Below, piece after piece: positions 35,522 through 44,838 of a DNA stretch of 64,000 nt. Origin of the DNA: Oceanicaulis alexandrii DSM 11625 (GTDB lineage Bacteria; Pseudomonadota; Alphaproteobacteria; Caulobacterales; Maricaulaceae); NCBI RefSeq assembly GCF_000420265.1, contig NZ_ATUP01000001.1, positions 930,001-994,000 on the forward strand. Reading direction: 5' to 3'. A model generated the notes under the pieces. It made no database searches, was not told where the DNA came from, and saw only the letters and a program-made list of their open reading frames with translations. The position numbers were made by a program, and so were the translations under genes. Position 1 is the first letter of the stretch. The number at the start of each line of letters is the position of its first letter.

Positions 35522-36096
35522 TGTCTCAACCGCAAACCCGCAAAACCGTCCGTCGCCCCGGTCGGAAAGCAGACGCTTCCCGTATTGAATCCATGGTGCG
35601 CGTCGATCATGCAGGCGAGTATGCCGCGGTGGCGATCTATCAGGGCCAGCGCGCCGTGTTCAAAGGCCGCCCCGACAAGGCCCGCATCGCCAGCCAGCTG
35701 GTGCATATGGAAGCGGACGAACAGCACCATCTGCAGGCGTTTGACGATCACATCCTGAGCGGGAAAGCGCGTCCGACCCTGCTGGCGCCCATCGCCAATC
35801 TGGCGGGATTCGCGCTCGGCGCCGGAACAGCGCTGCTGGGCGAGAAAGCGGCCCACGCCTGCACCGAAGCGGTCGAAGCGGTGATCGAGGGGCATTACGA
35901 CGAACAAGTGCAGGAGCTGCGCCTCGCCGAACAGGACGCGCTGGCGGACCAGTTCGCCCAGTTTCGCGATGAAGAGGTCGCCCACAAAGAGCTCGCTGTG
36001 GAAGAAGGCGCTAAAGACGCCGCCGGCTATCCGGTCCTCTCCGCGCTGATCACCGCCGGCTGCCACGCCGCCATCGCGGTGTGCAAACGGATCTAG
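35521..36096 (+). CDS. coq7: Demethoxyubiquinone hydroxylase Coq7
   Basis: A 191-residue di-iron hydroxylase of ubiquinone biosynthesis, inserting the C6 hydroxyl before the last O-methylation. Iron ligands appear in order: E of DHAGEYAAV, E and H of MEADEQHH, E in ACTEAVEAVIEGHY, and E and H of DEEVAHKELA. ATG 35521 overlaps the dsbB stop by 1 nt; an in-frame GTG precedes it but adds only one residue. The 3' end overlaps the convergent HAD gene by 4 nt. Confidence 0.94.
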   Translation: MSQPQTRKTVRRPGRKADASRIESMVRVDHAGEYAAVAIYQGQRAVFKGRPDKARIASQLVHMEADEQHHLQAFDDHILSGKARPTLLAPIANLAGFALGAGTALLGEKAAHACTEAVEAVIEGHYDEQVQELRLAEQDALADQFAQFRDEEVAHKELAVEEGAKDAAGYPVLSALITAGCHAAIAVCKRI

Positions 36097-36929
36097 CGCT
36101 CCAGCGTTTTGAGCCGCTCCACGGCGACCATCTTGTCGATGGCGGCCTTCACGTACGCATCCAGCTTCGAGCCGTCTGAGTAATCGGCGTCCGTGGTGAA
36201 ATGCACGCGGCGATCCGTCTTGAGCTTGGCGGTCTTCTCCGCGCCTTTCACGTCGCCTGCGGGATGCACGGCGATCGACACGCCGCCCTGTTCCTTCACC
36301 GTGCGCATGCACGGCACATCCGTATCGCCATCTCCCACATAGATCATATTGCGGAAGGGGACGGGCCGGTCATCCTCGGGCACATAAGCGTTCACTTCGG
36401 TGTGGTCCGACAGATCCAGCGCGCCCTTATTGATGCGGAACAGGAACTGGGTCTTGTTGGTGTAGTTCACCGCAGACGCCGCCCAGACCGGCACGTCATC
36501 GGCGTTGTATTTGAACTCGCTGGCGAAAATAGCGTCGAACTGATCGCCGACGGCGCTGGCCGCGATCATCTCCTTGAGCCCGGACGAAATGATGTAGTGC
36601 TCGACCCGCACCTGACGCTCGGCGCCATAGGCCCGCAAACGCTCAAACCAGCCTTCGACCACGCCGGGAAAGAAGCCCACGGACGCGCCATGGCGTTCGA
36701 TATCCTCGCGACGGAAGCGCACATCCTCACGCTGGGCGGCTTTCACCATCTCATGCATGTAGATGAGGATGTTGTCTGCGCCCAGCCGCGCCGCCTCGCC
36801 ATTCACCCGCCCCCAGAACGCGTCGATCTGCTCGCCGATTTCGGGGATGAAGGAATGCTCCTGCATGGAGCCCGGGCTCAGCGTGCCGTCAAAATCATAG
36901 GCGATGGCGATGGTCGGGGTGCGGGTCAT
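36093..36929 (-). CDS. HAD-superfamily phosphatase
   Basis: A 278-residue haloacid-dehalogenase-like hydrolase. The nucleophile motif is AYDFDGTLSPGS (DxD) near the N terminus, the second motif ISSG (YIISSGLKE), and the third acidic motif YVGDGDTDVPCM. The phosphoserine-phosphatase-like subgroup is likely; the substrate is unknown. Met at 36929 immediately precedes the catalytic strand and is favoured over a TTG at 36965. It is encoded just after the HNH gene on minus. Confidence 0.85.
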   Translation of the reverse strand: MTRTPTIAIAYDFDGTLSPGSMQEHSFIPEIGEQIDAFWGRVNGEAARLGADNILIYMHEMVKAAQREDVRFRREDIERHGASVGFFPGVVEGWFERLRAYGAERQVRVEHYIISSGLKEMIAASAVGDQFDAIFASEFKYNADDVPVWAASAVNYTNKTQFLFRINKGALDLSDHTEVNAYVPEDDRPVPFRNMIYVGDGDTDVPCMRTVKEQGGVSIAVHPAGDVKGAEKTAKLKTDRRVHFTTDADYSDGSKLDAYVKAAIDKMVAVERLKTLER

Positions 36930-36977
36930 GGGCGAGGGTGAAACCTGATCTGGGTCAATTGGCAAGAGCGCAGGACG

Positions 36978-37544
36978 CTAGGCCTCAAGCTCCACATCCC
37001 AGTAGAGATAATCGAGCCAGCTTTCGTGCAGGTATTTGGGCGGGAAGCGTCGCCCCTGTGATTGCAGCTGATGCTGGCTGGGACGGTCCGCCTGCTGAAG
37101 CAGCGGCATCTTGGCTTCTCGCGGCGTACGACCGCCTTTTTTGAGATTACAGGGCGCGCAGGCGGCGACGATATTGTCCCAGGTCGTCCGGCCGCCATAG
37201 GCGCGCGGCGTCACATGGTCAAAGGTCAGCTGATCAAGACTGTCTGCGCCGCAATACTGACACCGAAACCCGTCGCGCAGAAACACGTTGAAGCGGGTGA
37301 AGGCGGGCGGACGATTCTGGCTGACATAATCACGCAGCGCCACCACTGACGGCGCCCTTATCGAGCGTGACGGGCTGCGGATCTCTGTGGCGTATTCAGA
37401 GACGATGTCCACGCGCTCCAGGAACGCCGCCTTGATGGCGTCCTGCCAGGGCCAGGTGGACAGAGGATAATAGGACAGCGGCTGGAAGTCCGCGTTCAGG
37501 ACAAGGCATCGAAGATCGGTGGGCGCCGTCTTAAAGACTCGCAT
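36978..37544 (-). CDS. HNH endonuclease
   Basis: A 188-residue protein with a complete HNH nuclease core: CQYCG, LTFDHVTPRAYGG, WDNIVAACAPCNLKKGGRT, where two CxxC pairs bind structural zinc and His/Asn/His form the metal site. The N-terminal LVLNADFQPLSYYPLSTWPWQDA is typical of a widespread chromosomal HNH family in alphaproteobacteria, whose function (repair or restriction) is not settled. ATG 37544 (MRVFKTAP) is used; the in-frame codon at 37562 is less likely. No methylase is next to it. Confidence 0.88.
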   Translation of the reverse strand: MRVFKTAPTDLRCLVLNADFQPLSYYPLSTWPWQDAIKAAFLERVDIVSEYATEIRSPSRSIRAPSVVALRDYVSQNRPPAFTRFNVFLRDGFRCQYCGADSLDQLTFDHVTPRAYGGRTTWDNIVAACAPCNLKKGGRTPREAKMPLLQQADRPSQHQLQSQGRRFPPKYLHESWLDYLYWDVELEA

Positions 37545-37644
37545 CACCGCCCCCGCACACACGCGCCGGGCGGCGCAGTTTCAGGAGGTGATCCCTCTGA
37601 TATGCAAGCGCTATCTTGAAGACGCGCCTCCCTCTAAGCCTTCG

Positions 37645-37668
37645 CGTTGATCCATAATCGAATCAACG
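37645..37668. repeat. 7-bp inverted repeat upstream of the HNH gene
   Basis: CGTTGAT (37645-37651) and ATCAACG (37662-37668) flank 10 nt in the gap between the HNH and esterase genes, both on minus. It may be an operator or a weak RNA hairpin; no T-run follows. Confidence 0.3.
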
Positions 37669-37753
37669 CCCCGTTCCTTGAGACGATCTAACACTAACCC
37701 TGTTCGTGTGACGGCGCCATGACGCTCGCTCGACGCTTGCTTGACATCGGCGC

Positions 37754-38416
37754 CTAGCCGCGCAGGCGCCCCGAAAAGGCCGCCTCCATGAAATGCCGCC
37801 CCAGCTCCAGCCCGTCCGGGCCGATGGAATGGGGAATGCCTCTGGAGATATGAAACTGGGCGCCATGACCCGCCTCGGCAAGTCCCTGGGCCGCCATCAA
37901 GGTCATGCCCACCGGCAGCACGTCATCACTGTCGCCATGGATCAGCAGGATCGGCGGCTTGACGGTCATTTCAGATTTCAGCCGCTCCGGCCCCGGCAGG
38001 GCGCCGGAATAGCCGATCACCGCTGCGGGCGCGACCTCGCGCCGGAGCGCGGTGTGAAGCGCCATCATCGTGCCTTGGGAAAACCCGATCAGAACGAGGT
38101 TTTCCGGCGCCACTTCCCAGCGGTTCAGCTCGGAGCGGACAAACTGTTCCGCCGTGGCGTGCGCCGAGCGCACCCCCTGTTCCATCAGCGCCGGATCAAG
38201 ACGCGAAATCGGGAACCATTGATACCCGCCCGGCGCGCCGGGCACCGGTTCAGGCGCATCGGGCGACGCCCAGGCCACATCCGGAAAATGCGGCGCCCAG
38301 TGCTGGGCGAGACCCGCAAGGTCTGCGCCATTAGAGCCGTAGCCATGAAACAGGATGACCAGTTTCTTCGCCTGCCCGGATTTGGGCGCGATGCGCGGAC
38401 CGTCGATCAAGATCAT
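37754..38416 (-). CDS. Phospholipase/carboxylesterase family hydrolase
   Basis: A 220-residue alpha/beta hydrolase of the YpfH / acyl-protein-thioesterase group. FHGYGSNGADL forms the oxyanion region, GFSQGTMMAL carries the nucleophile Ser, HGDSDDVLP the Asp, and SRGIPHSIGP the His. It is cytoplasmic, with no signal. The physiological ester is unknown. It is divergent from gluQ, with about 100 nt between them. Confidence 0.9.
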   Translation of the reverse strand: MILIDGPRIAPKSGQAKKLVILFHGYGSNGADLAGLAQHWAPHFPDVAWASPDAPEPVPGAPGGYQWFPISRLDPALMEQGVRSAHATAEQFVRSELNRWEVAPENLVLIGFSQGTMMALHTALRREVAPAAVIGYSGALPGPERLKSEMTVKPPILLIHGDSDDVLPVGMTLMAAQGLAEAGHGAQFHISRGIPHSIGPDGLELGRHFMEAAFSGRLRG

Positions 38417-38520
38417 GGAGGGGCGTTCCTTTGTTATGCCTGCAGGCGATCATAGACCGCTTGGAGGACGGGAAAACCCCAAGCCTCGCACAAGCTTCAG
38501 CACGGTGATATGCAAGCGCA

Positions 38521-39393
38521 ATGACCGCTTTTCGCACCCGCTTCGCCCCTTCGCCCACCGGCTTCCTGCATCTGGGTCACGCCTTCTCGGCGCTGACGGT
38601 GTTCGATGCTGCGCGAGAGGCAGGCGGGATGTGTCTGTTGCGGATCGAGGATATCGACACGACGCGCTGCAAACCTCAATACGAGGCGGCGGTTCTGGAA
38701 GACCTTCGCTGGCTGGGCTGTGACTGGCCCGAGCCTGTACGTCGGCAGAGCGAGCATTTCGCCGAGTATCACGCAGCCCTTGCGCAGCTTCACTCAAAAG
38801 GGCTCGTCTATCGCTGCTTCAAGACGCGGCGGGAAATCGCCGAGGACATCGCCCGCGCGCCCCATCATCCCGGCGAAGGCCCCGAAGGCGTGATCTATCC
38901 TGGCCCGTCCCAGCCGATGAGCGCGGACGAGGAAGCCGAGCGTCTGGAGACGGGCGACGCTTTCTCCTGGCGGCTCTCCATCACCGCCTGCCGCGATCAT
39001 CTTGGCGCGGACTTTGACCGTCTGACATTCACCGAAACAGGCGAAGGCCCGGACGGCGAAACCGGTGAGGTGCGCGCCCGACCTGAAACGCTGGGCGATG
39101 TGATTTTGGGGCGCAAGGATGTGGGGACGAGCTATCATCTCGCCTGCACCCATGATGATGCGCTGCAGGACGTGACCCATGTCATCCGCGGCCTGGACCT
39201 GTATTTCGCCACCCATCTGCACCGCCTGCTTCAGGAGCTGATGGGCTGGCCGGTCCCGGTCTATCGCCATCACCCCCTGATGCTCGATGAGCACGGCAAG
39301 CGCTTCGCCAAGCGCGATCAGTCCCTCACTTTGCGCGCCTTGCGGGAGGCTGGTGAGACGCCGGACAGCCTGCGCAAGCGGGTTGGGCTTTAA
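38521..39393 (+). CDS. gluQ: Glutamyl-Q tRNA(Asp) synthetase
   Basis: A 290-residue truncated GluRS paralogue that glutamylates queuosine-34 of tRNA-Asp. The class I signature is HLGH in RFAPSPTGFLHLGHAFSAL, and the KMSKS-equivalent is KRFAKRDQS. It lacks the anticodon-binding domain of true GluRS, hence its length. DIDTTRCKPQYEA and VIRGLDLYFATHLHRLLQELMGW are family segments. Its 3' end overlaps the convergent MFS gene by 4 nt. Confidence 0.93.
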   Translation: MTAFRTRFAPSPTGFLHLGHAFSALTVFDAAREAGGMCLLRIEDIDTTRCKPQYEAAVLEDLRWLGCDWPEPVRRQSEHFAEYHAALAQLHSKGLVYRCFKTRREIAEDIARAPHHPGEGPEGVIYPGPSQPMSADEEAERLETGDAFSWRLSITACRDHLGADFDRLTFTETGEGPDGETGEVRARPETLGDVILGRKDVGTSYHLACTHDDALQDVTHVIRGLDLYFATHLHRLLQELMGWPVPVYRHHPLMLDEHGKRFAKRDQSLTLRALREAGETPDSLRKRVGL

Positions 39394-40637
39394 CCGCCCG
39401 TCTGGCGTTTTCGCACCACGAACAGCGTCAGCGCGATGACGTTGAACACCGCCGCCATGACGAACGGCGCGCCCGGAAACACCACCCCGCCCACCCCTTG
39501 CTGGAAGGCGAAAAAGAGCTGGGTGTAGATCAGCGGGCTGAGGATCAGCACGATCGCGCCGAGGCCGGACAATCCGCCCTGCAGCTCGCCCTGAGCGTCC
39601 GGCGGCGTGCGCTCGGTCATCACCTTCTGAAGCGCCGGCCCCTCCATGCCTGTGAACAGGGCGGGCAAGAGCCAGAGATACAGCACCCAGGGCGATGGCG
39701 CCGTCGCCAGACCGATCAGGGCGACGGCCTCCAGGGCGAAGGCGATCCAGATGACCCGGCGCTCGCCGATCCGGGGCATCAGCAAGGGTGTCACCACCGC
39801 CTGACAGATCACGAACAGCACGCCATAGGCCACCAGAGAGACGCCGATCTCGCCTTCGGTCCAGTCAAACTTGGCGATGCCCACATAGGCCCAGACCGCC
39901 GGATACACAAAGCCAGCCAGCTGAGACAGGAAATAGACCCAGACCAGCACCCCGAGCCCCTCGGCCCGACGCAAGCGCATCAGCGTGGCGATGGGGTTTG
40001 ACCGTTTCCAGGAGAAAGAACGACGGCTTTCGGGTTTGAGCGATTCCGGCACCACGAACCAGCCATAGAGGGCGTTGATCCCGGCCAGCGCCGCCGCCGC
40101 AAAGAAGGGCGCGCGCGGGCTCAACTCCCCCAGCAAACCGCCGAGCCCCGGCCCCAATACGAAGCCCGCCCCCATGGCCGCGCCCAGAAGCCCGAAGCGG
40201 CGCGCGCGTTGTTCCGGAGTGGAGATGTCGGCGATGTAGGCGTTGGCGGTGGAATGGGTGGCGGCGAAAACGCCCGACAGCAAGCGCGCGATGAAGAACA
40301 CCACAAGGGCGTGCGCCAACCCCATCAGCAGGAAATCGATCATCAGGGCGGTCAGCGACAGCAGCAGCACCGGACGTCGCCCGAACCGGTCTGACAATCC
40401 CCCGATGATCGGCGAGAAGACGAACTGCATCAGCGCGAAGACAAAGGTCGCCAGCCCGCCCCAGCGCGCCGCCTCACCCACGCCGCCGCCCGTCAGCTCC
40501 ATCAGGAGGGTCGGCAGGACGGGAATGATCAGCGCAAAGCCCAGCGCATCGATCGCCACGGTCCCCGTGATAAAGACGGTGGCGGCCGCGCGAGGAGCGG
40601 GTTTCACTGCAGCAGGGTCAAGCGGGCTCTGGGTCAT
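39390..40637 (-). CDS. MFS transporter, TetA/TCR-like
   Basis: A 415-residue, twelve-span major-facilitator antiporter. Motif A is GGLSDRFGRRPVLLLSL between helices 2 and 3. IDALGFALIIPVLPTLLMEL is the first helix of the TetA-like drug:H+ group, and VLGPGLGGLLGEL is the motif C region typical of exporters. Drug export is plausible, but the substrate cannot be assigned; similarity to TetA alone is not evidence of tetracycline resistance. Confidence 0.87.
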   Translation of the reverse strand: MTQSPLDPAAVKPAPRAAATVFITGTVAIDALGFALIIPVLPTLLMELTGGGVGEAARWGGLATFVFALMQFVFSPIIGGLSDRFGRRPVLLLSLTALMIDFLLMGLAHALVVFFIARLLSGVFAATHSTANAYIADISTPEQRARRFGLLGAAMGAGFVLGPGLGGLLGELSPRAPFFAAAALAGINALYGWFVVPESLKPESRRSFSWKRSNPIATLMRLRRAEGLGVLVWVYFLSQLAGFVYPAVWAYVGIAKFDWTEGEIGVSLVAYGVLFVICQAVVTPLLMPRIGERRVIWIAFALEAVALIGLATAPSPWVLYLWLLPALFTGMEGPALQKVMTERTPPDAQGELQGGLSGLGAIVLILSPLIYTQLFFAFQQGVGGVVFPGAPFVMAAVFNVIALTLFVVRKRQTGG

Positions 40638-40687
40638 GCCTGTCTATGCGCCCAGCACAAAGCTCGCCGCAAGCTCACAACCAAAGA

Positions 40688-40711
40688 AAGCGACTGGACA
40701 TCCAGCCGCTT
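40688..40711 (-). terminator. Terminator of the S9 peptidase gene
   Basis: An 11-bp stem on minus (40701-40711 with 40688-40698, one G-T pair), followed by a T-rich stretch (TCTTTGGTT); about 30 nt past the stop at 40740. Confidence 0.65.
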
Positions 40712-40739
40712 CCTTCGTTTCTCAGACCACTTCCAGCGA

Positions 40740-42722
40740 TCAGTCAGCGTCCACAAGCCCCAGCACCTCTTCCAGGAACTCGGCCTGACGACGATAGTAA
40801 AACAGCTGATTGGACAGCTTGCGCCAGCCATGACCCTCGTCAGGGATGCGGATAAAGTCCGCCCGCACGCCGTTCTCGCGCAGGGTGCGCACCATCACTT
40901 CGGTCTCATAAATGTCGATGCGCGGATCCATCACGCCGTGCGAGTAGAGCACCGGCACATTGATCTGATCGGCCTGACGGATGGGTGAGTTCTCGGTGTA
41001 GTAATCGCGCCAGCGCTGCTCGGTGATGTCGCCATATTCAATCCGGTCAGACGCCTTGAGCCCTGGCGAGGCGATGTCCAGCGCCGTCACCCAGTCCGCC
41101 ACGCCGTACAGCGACGCGCCTGCTGCGAAATGACCGGGGAAATTCGCCAGCACAGCGTTCACGGCGTACCCGCCATAAGAGCCGCCCACGACCGCGGCGC
41201 GCTCCGCATCAACGCGGCCGTCCTCGGCCAGCCAGTTGAGCATGTCCACCAGATCCGCGATGGATTCCAGACGATTTTCGCGATCATCCAGCGTCACATA
41301 GGTATGACCAAAGCCCGTGGAGCCGCGCACATTGGGCTCGAACACCGCCATGCCGCGATCCACATGATACTGGACCACCGCATCAAAGGTCGGTCGCGAT
41401 TGCGCGGTCGGGCCGCCATGGACGAAGAAGACCACCGGCGGCAGGCCGTCGCTGGGACGCGAGCTGTCGTCGGGCAGATACAAAAGACCTTGCAGCTCGA
41501 CGCCGTCGCGTGCGGTGATGCGCACATCTTCGGGTCGCACCAGGCGATCCGCGTCCAGTCCCGCCATGGACGCCGAGAAGGTCTCGAAGACCTCGCCGGT
41601 TTGCATGTCCCAGAGTTGGAACCCGCCCGGCGTGCGCCAGCCGTTCACATTGATCAGGATGCGGCTGGACTGATCGGTGCAGCTGACGCCGTAAACGCCC
41701 TCGGCCAGCACAGGAGTGTCTAGTGTTTCACCTGTCTCAAGGTCTCTGGCGTGCAGACGCGAATAGCCGCCTTCATTGACGGTCCAGACCAGATAGCGGT
41801 CATCTGCGCCGCACAGATCGACGCTTTCGATGTCGTGCTCCGCCGTCTCAATGACGCTGAACGAGTTGGTCCAGACGTCAAACTTCATCAGGGCGCTGTA
41901 TTCGCGCTCCCGGTTTGAGACCAGGTAGAAGCTCGAGGAATCGTCCTGCCAGGCGATCGACCCATGCGCAGCACGGCGTTCAGGGGCTGAAATCTGAGTG
42001 AATTCGCCATTGGCCAGATTGAGCAAGGCGAGATCGTTTGAATCCTCGCCGCGCGACTGGCTGACGGTCACATAGCGTCCATCCGGCGACATGGCGCCCG
42101 GATAGTTCGCGAACGAACCTTCATAGATCATCTGCCGGTCGCCGGTCTCGAGATTGGCGGCGTAGATGTCGAAATCGAGATTGTTACGCGCGGTTGAGGC
42201 GAAGACGATGGTTTCTCCGTCCGCGCCAAAGTCGCCAAACACCCGGAAAGCGCCGGCTTCGGCGGGAAAGACTTGGCGCTCGGTCAGGCCATCTGCGGAA
42301 ATGCGGTAATAGGCTTCTTGCTCATTGCCGTCATTGTCAGCGCCATAGATCAGGCTCTCGCCGTCCGGCGACCAGCGAAAGAAGGTCACGCCATTGCCAT
42401 AGGTCAGGCGCGTGGGCTGTCCGCCTTCAGCCGGCATGATCCACAGCTGGGGTTCGCCGGTGATCGACCAGCGGAACGCTGCGAGCGATCCATCCGGGGA
42501 GAGCTGCGCGCCGCCGGCTGCACCATTGGCGGCCAGCAGATAGCGCGCAATGTCAGCGGGATCTTCACCGGCAAGGCCGATGCTGACGGCTTCGTCCGTC
42601 GGCGAAATCGCCTCCAGGCTTTCATCGTATCCTGACTGGCCGCCTGCGGTCTGGGCCCAGCCCGCAAAGCTGACAGAGATGGCGGTCGCGCCCGCCAGCA
42701 CTCCCATAAGCAAACGCGACAT
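40740..42722 (-). CDS. S9 family (prolyl oligopeptidase-type) exported peptidase
   Basis: A 660-residue serine peptidase with a signal peptide (MSRLLMGVLAGATAISVSF), an N-terminal beta-propeller built of WSPDG-like repeats (FRWSPDGESLIYGAD; DGRYVTVSQSRGED), and a C-terminal alpha/beta hydrolase domain from about residue 400. The catalytic triad is read as Ser in GGSYGGYAVNA, Asp in GVMDPRIDI and His in PDEGHGW. It probably trims oligopeptides in the periplasm. The start at 42722 is supported by GGGGGAAAG upstream and by the signal peptide. Confidence 0.92.
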   Translation of the reverse strand: MSRLLMGVLAGATAISVSFAGWAQTAGGQSGYDESLEAISPTDEAVSIGLAGEDPADIARYLLAANGAAGGAQLSPDGSLAAFRWSITGEPQLWIMPAEGGQPTRLTYGNGVTFFRWSPDGESLIYGADNDGNEQEAYYRISADGLTERQVFPAEAGAFRVFGDFGADGETIVFASTARNNLDFDIYAANLETGDRQMIYEGSFANYPGAMSPDGRYVTVSQSRGEDSNDLALLNLANGEFTQISAPERRAAHGSIAWQDDSSSFYLVSNREREYSALMKFDVWTNSFSVIETAEHDIESVDLCGADDRYLVWTVNEGGYSRLHARDLETGETLDTPVLAEGVYGVSCTDQSSRILINVNGWRTPGGFQLWDMQTGEVFETFSASMAGLDADRLVRPEDVRITARDGVELQGLLYLPDDSSRPSDGLPPVVFFVHGGPTAQSRPTFDAVVQYHVDRGMAVFEPNVRGSTGFGHTYVTLDDRENRLESIADLVDMLNWLAEDGRVDAERAAVVGGSYGGYAVNAVLANFPGHFAAGASLYGVADWVTALDIASPGLKASDRIEYGDITEQRWRDYYTENSPIRQADQINVPVLYSHGVMDPRIDIYETEVMVRTLRENGVRADFIRIPDEGHGWRKLSNQLFYYRRQAEFLEEVLGLVDAD

Positions 42723-42785
42723 GATCTTTCCCCCGTGTCTTCGCAGATGCATCAAGACTAGGGGCAAAATTTTAAACGTGGAAGC

Positions 42786-43832
42786 CTAGAAGCCGTAAAG
42801 CAGCGACACGTCCAGTCGCGTATCGGTGGGCTCGAAGCCCGGCTCGGTTTCAAACTCGTGCTCAATATGAAGCCCGGTCTGCACCGCCCAATGACCAAAC
42901 AGGCGATTGGTCAGAGTGAAGCGTTGATCCACCTTCGAGCCGCCGCCGCCATACACAGTGGTCCTGGATTCAAAACGGCTGGTGTCGCTGATCTGGAAGG
43001 TCAGATCAGACGCAGCCTCGGCTACCCAATCGCCAAGCGTCTCTCCGCTGCCGGCGCGCTCGCGCCAGCGATGGCCGACACCCGCCCGCAGCTCAAGACC
43101 CAGCCGGTCGCCGTCAATGGCGTGCCAGACCCCGCCCGCCGTCGCAAAGGCCGATTGTTCATAGGCCCCGACCAGATCGCGCTCGTACGAGCCGCCTGCG
43201 TAATACCCATAACCGGAATCCAGCGCGCGGGAGATGCGGCTTTCCGCCAGCCAGTTGTCGCGGCTCGTCCGGTCGCCATGCTCGGTCAGGAAATACTCAA
43301 ACTGGTTATCCACCCGCCAGCCATGGGGCAATTGGCGGTCGATCTCGACCGCAAACGAGAAATCAATCAGCTCTGAATTGCCGTTTTCAACCTGGACGCC
43401 CGCGCGGATCTGCCCGGACCATAGCTCGCCATGCAGCGCCCGGATCGGAGCGGCGAGCCAGCCGCCAGACCCTTCCGGCGCGCCCGACAGCGCCACAGGG
43501 GCGCCGCCCAGAGAGCGATGCTCGTGTTCAGGCTCGGCCTCGGACTGAGGCGCGCTTTCTGCTTCAGGCTCAGGCTCTGGCAGCGGCCAGTCGCTGAGCG
43601 CGCCGGCCCGGCTGGGCAAATGCGCAATGACATCAGCATGCACCGCCGCCCGACCGCCAGGAACCAGCACAGCCACCATATCCGCGGTTTCTACAAATCG
43701 CGCGTCGTCGATGTCCCGCCTGTCCGCCTCAGCCAGAAGATTGCGATAAGCGGGCGGAATCTCGGCGAAGGCCGCCGCGCTGGAGACGGTCATCGCCAGA
43801 CTGGCAAGACCATATTGGAAAACTGAACGCAT
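42786..43832 (-). CDS. DUF481 outer-membrane-type protein
   Basis: A 348-residue exported protein with a signal peptide (to about residue 26), a Pro/Glu-rich linker (PEPEPEAESAPQSEAEPE), then a DUF481 beta-barrel domain of about 220 residues (SGQIRAGVQVENGNSELIDF to LLYGF). It ends in Phe, as outer-membrane barrels do. Family function is unknown (YdiY-like). It starts 11 nt after the stop of the upstream small C-W family protein, so the two may be co-expressed. Confidence 0.78.
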   Translation of the reverse strand: MRSVFQYGLASLAMTVSSAAAFAEIPPAYRNLLAEADRRDIDDARFVETADMVAVLVPGGRAAVHADVIAHLPSRAGALSDWPLPEPEPEAESAPQSEAEPEHEHRSLGGAPVALSGAPEGSGGWLAAPIRALHGELWSGQIRAGVQVENGNSELIDFSFAVEIDRQLPHGWRVDNQFEYFLTEHGDRTSRDNWLAESRISRALDSGYGYYAGGSYERDLVGAYEQSAFATAGGVWHAIDGDRLGLELRAGVGHRWRERAGSGETLGDWVAEAASDLTFQISDTSRFESRTTVYGGGGSKVDQRFTLTNRLFGHWAVQTGLHIEHEFETEPGFEPTDTRLDVSLLYGF

Positions 43833-43843
43833 GATTATGCCTG

Positions 43844-44215
43844 CTATTCGGTGCGCATTACGGGACCAAGGGTGAACCAGCACACATCCCGGCTCTCGCC
43901 GACCTGCAGATCAGGCCAGCCGTCGGGACAGTCCGCGGAAAAGGCGTCACTCATCATAGCGTCCGCCTCGGCGCATGTATTTTTACCCGTACTCAGCACA
44001 ATCTGGTCGCCGTCAACACGCCAGTCCAAATGTGCTTCCGCCGTGCAGAAGAGAATGTCTTTATGAAGCTCCGCACCGCCAGAGCTGGGGCCTTCACCAA
44101 AGAAGACAGAGCCTAACTCGCCCAGCTCATAGCTTTGCCCGGCCGGGCTGACCGCCCCCTCGCCCTCAGTAACGAGGGCCAAACTCGCCAACAGCCCGAT
44201 CATCCATGACGTCAT
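43844..44215 (-). CDS. Small exported C-W family protein, paralogue A
   Basis: A 123-residue protein with a signal peptide (MTSWMIGLLASLALV). I do not recognise its family, but it shares a layout with five neighbours. After the signal comes the box PAGQSYEL, then strand-rich sequence with a Cys. The end carries CPDGWPDLQVGESRDVCW and a terminal MRTE. Four cysteines suggest disulfides in the periplasm or at the surface. GGGGGCGAG lies upstream of ATG 44215. Directly followed by the DUF481 gene. Confidence 0.6.
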   Translation of the reverse strand: MTSWMIGLLASLALVTEGEGAVSPAGQSYELGELGSVFFGEGPSSGGAELHKDILFCTAEAHLDWRVDGDQIVLSTGKNTCAEADAMMSDAFSADCPDGWPDLQVGESRDVCWFTLGPVMRTE

Positions 44216-44348
44216 GTCTCGCCCCCTTCGGCTCAATTGCCCGGAAGGCTTGCACAATCAGGGTTAAGATCGCGCTTACCAGCGAACAGGTGACCGATGA
44301 GCTGGGGCTCTCGGAGCGAACGAGACCAGGCGTCGCCGCTCGACCGCC

Positions 44349-44777
44349 CTATTCGATACGGGTGATCCGCCAGTCGAGCGCGCCGCCCTCTGGTCCGAGC
44401 CAACAGACGCCCGTGGCTTCCCAGTCGCCGCCGACCGAGGTGATGTCTTCACCGATCGGATAATCGGGCCAGCTGCGGCATTCGGGACGTTCACCCCACG
44501 GATCCATCCAGAAAATGTCGGCGTCGACATAAAACCGGCCATTATTGGTTTCGCTCCACTCCGTCGACCAGGGATCGCTGCCCATGGCGTCAGAAATGCC
44601 GGAGACGGTGACCGAGCCGCCCTCTTCAAAGCGGATGGTGGCGGTGTCGCCGACCCGCGCGAAATCGGTGTTGCGGGTCGCCACGGCCTGAAAGACCTGA
44701 CCCGCCGGGCCGTCATTGGCCAAAGCGCACGGCGCGAGAAGGCTTAGCGCGAGGCTGGCGATAATCGTCTTGTTCAT
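44349..44777 (-). CDS. Small exported C-W family protein, paralogue B
   Basis: A 142-residue protein with a clear signal peptide (MNKTIIASLALSLLAPCALA), the box PAGQVFQA directly after it, and the C-terminal signature CRSWPDYPIGED, then GVCWLG and the ending WRITRIE. The C-to-CW spacing is longer than in paralogues A, C, D and F. No enzyme motif is seen. Mature cysteines are limited to the two signature residues, so one disulfide is likely. GGA lies 8-9 nt before the ATG. Confidence 0.6.
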   Translation of the reverse strand: MNKTIIASLALSLLAPCALANDGPAGQVFQAVATRNTDFARVGDTATIRFEEGGSVTVSGISDAMGSDPWSTEWSETNNGRFYVDADIFWMDPWGERPECRSWPDYPIGEDITSVGGDWEATGVCWLGPEGGALDWRITRIE

Positions 44778-44838
44778 AATCGTATCCTGTCTCCGCCGCT
44801 CTGGAGCGGCCGTGTTGGCGGCATGAAAAGGCTCAGCG

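Noticed and set aside
36978-37544. HNH protein as part of a restriction or defence system
   Set aside because: No methyltransferase or other defence gene lies nearby, and this HNH type is common in ordinary chromosomal settings.
39390-40637. Tetracycline resistance determinant
   Set aside because: Similarity to TetA is at superfamily level only; the neighbours are household genes and no mobile context exists, so a resistance call is not supported.
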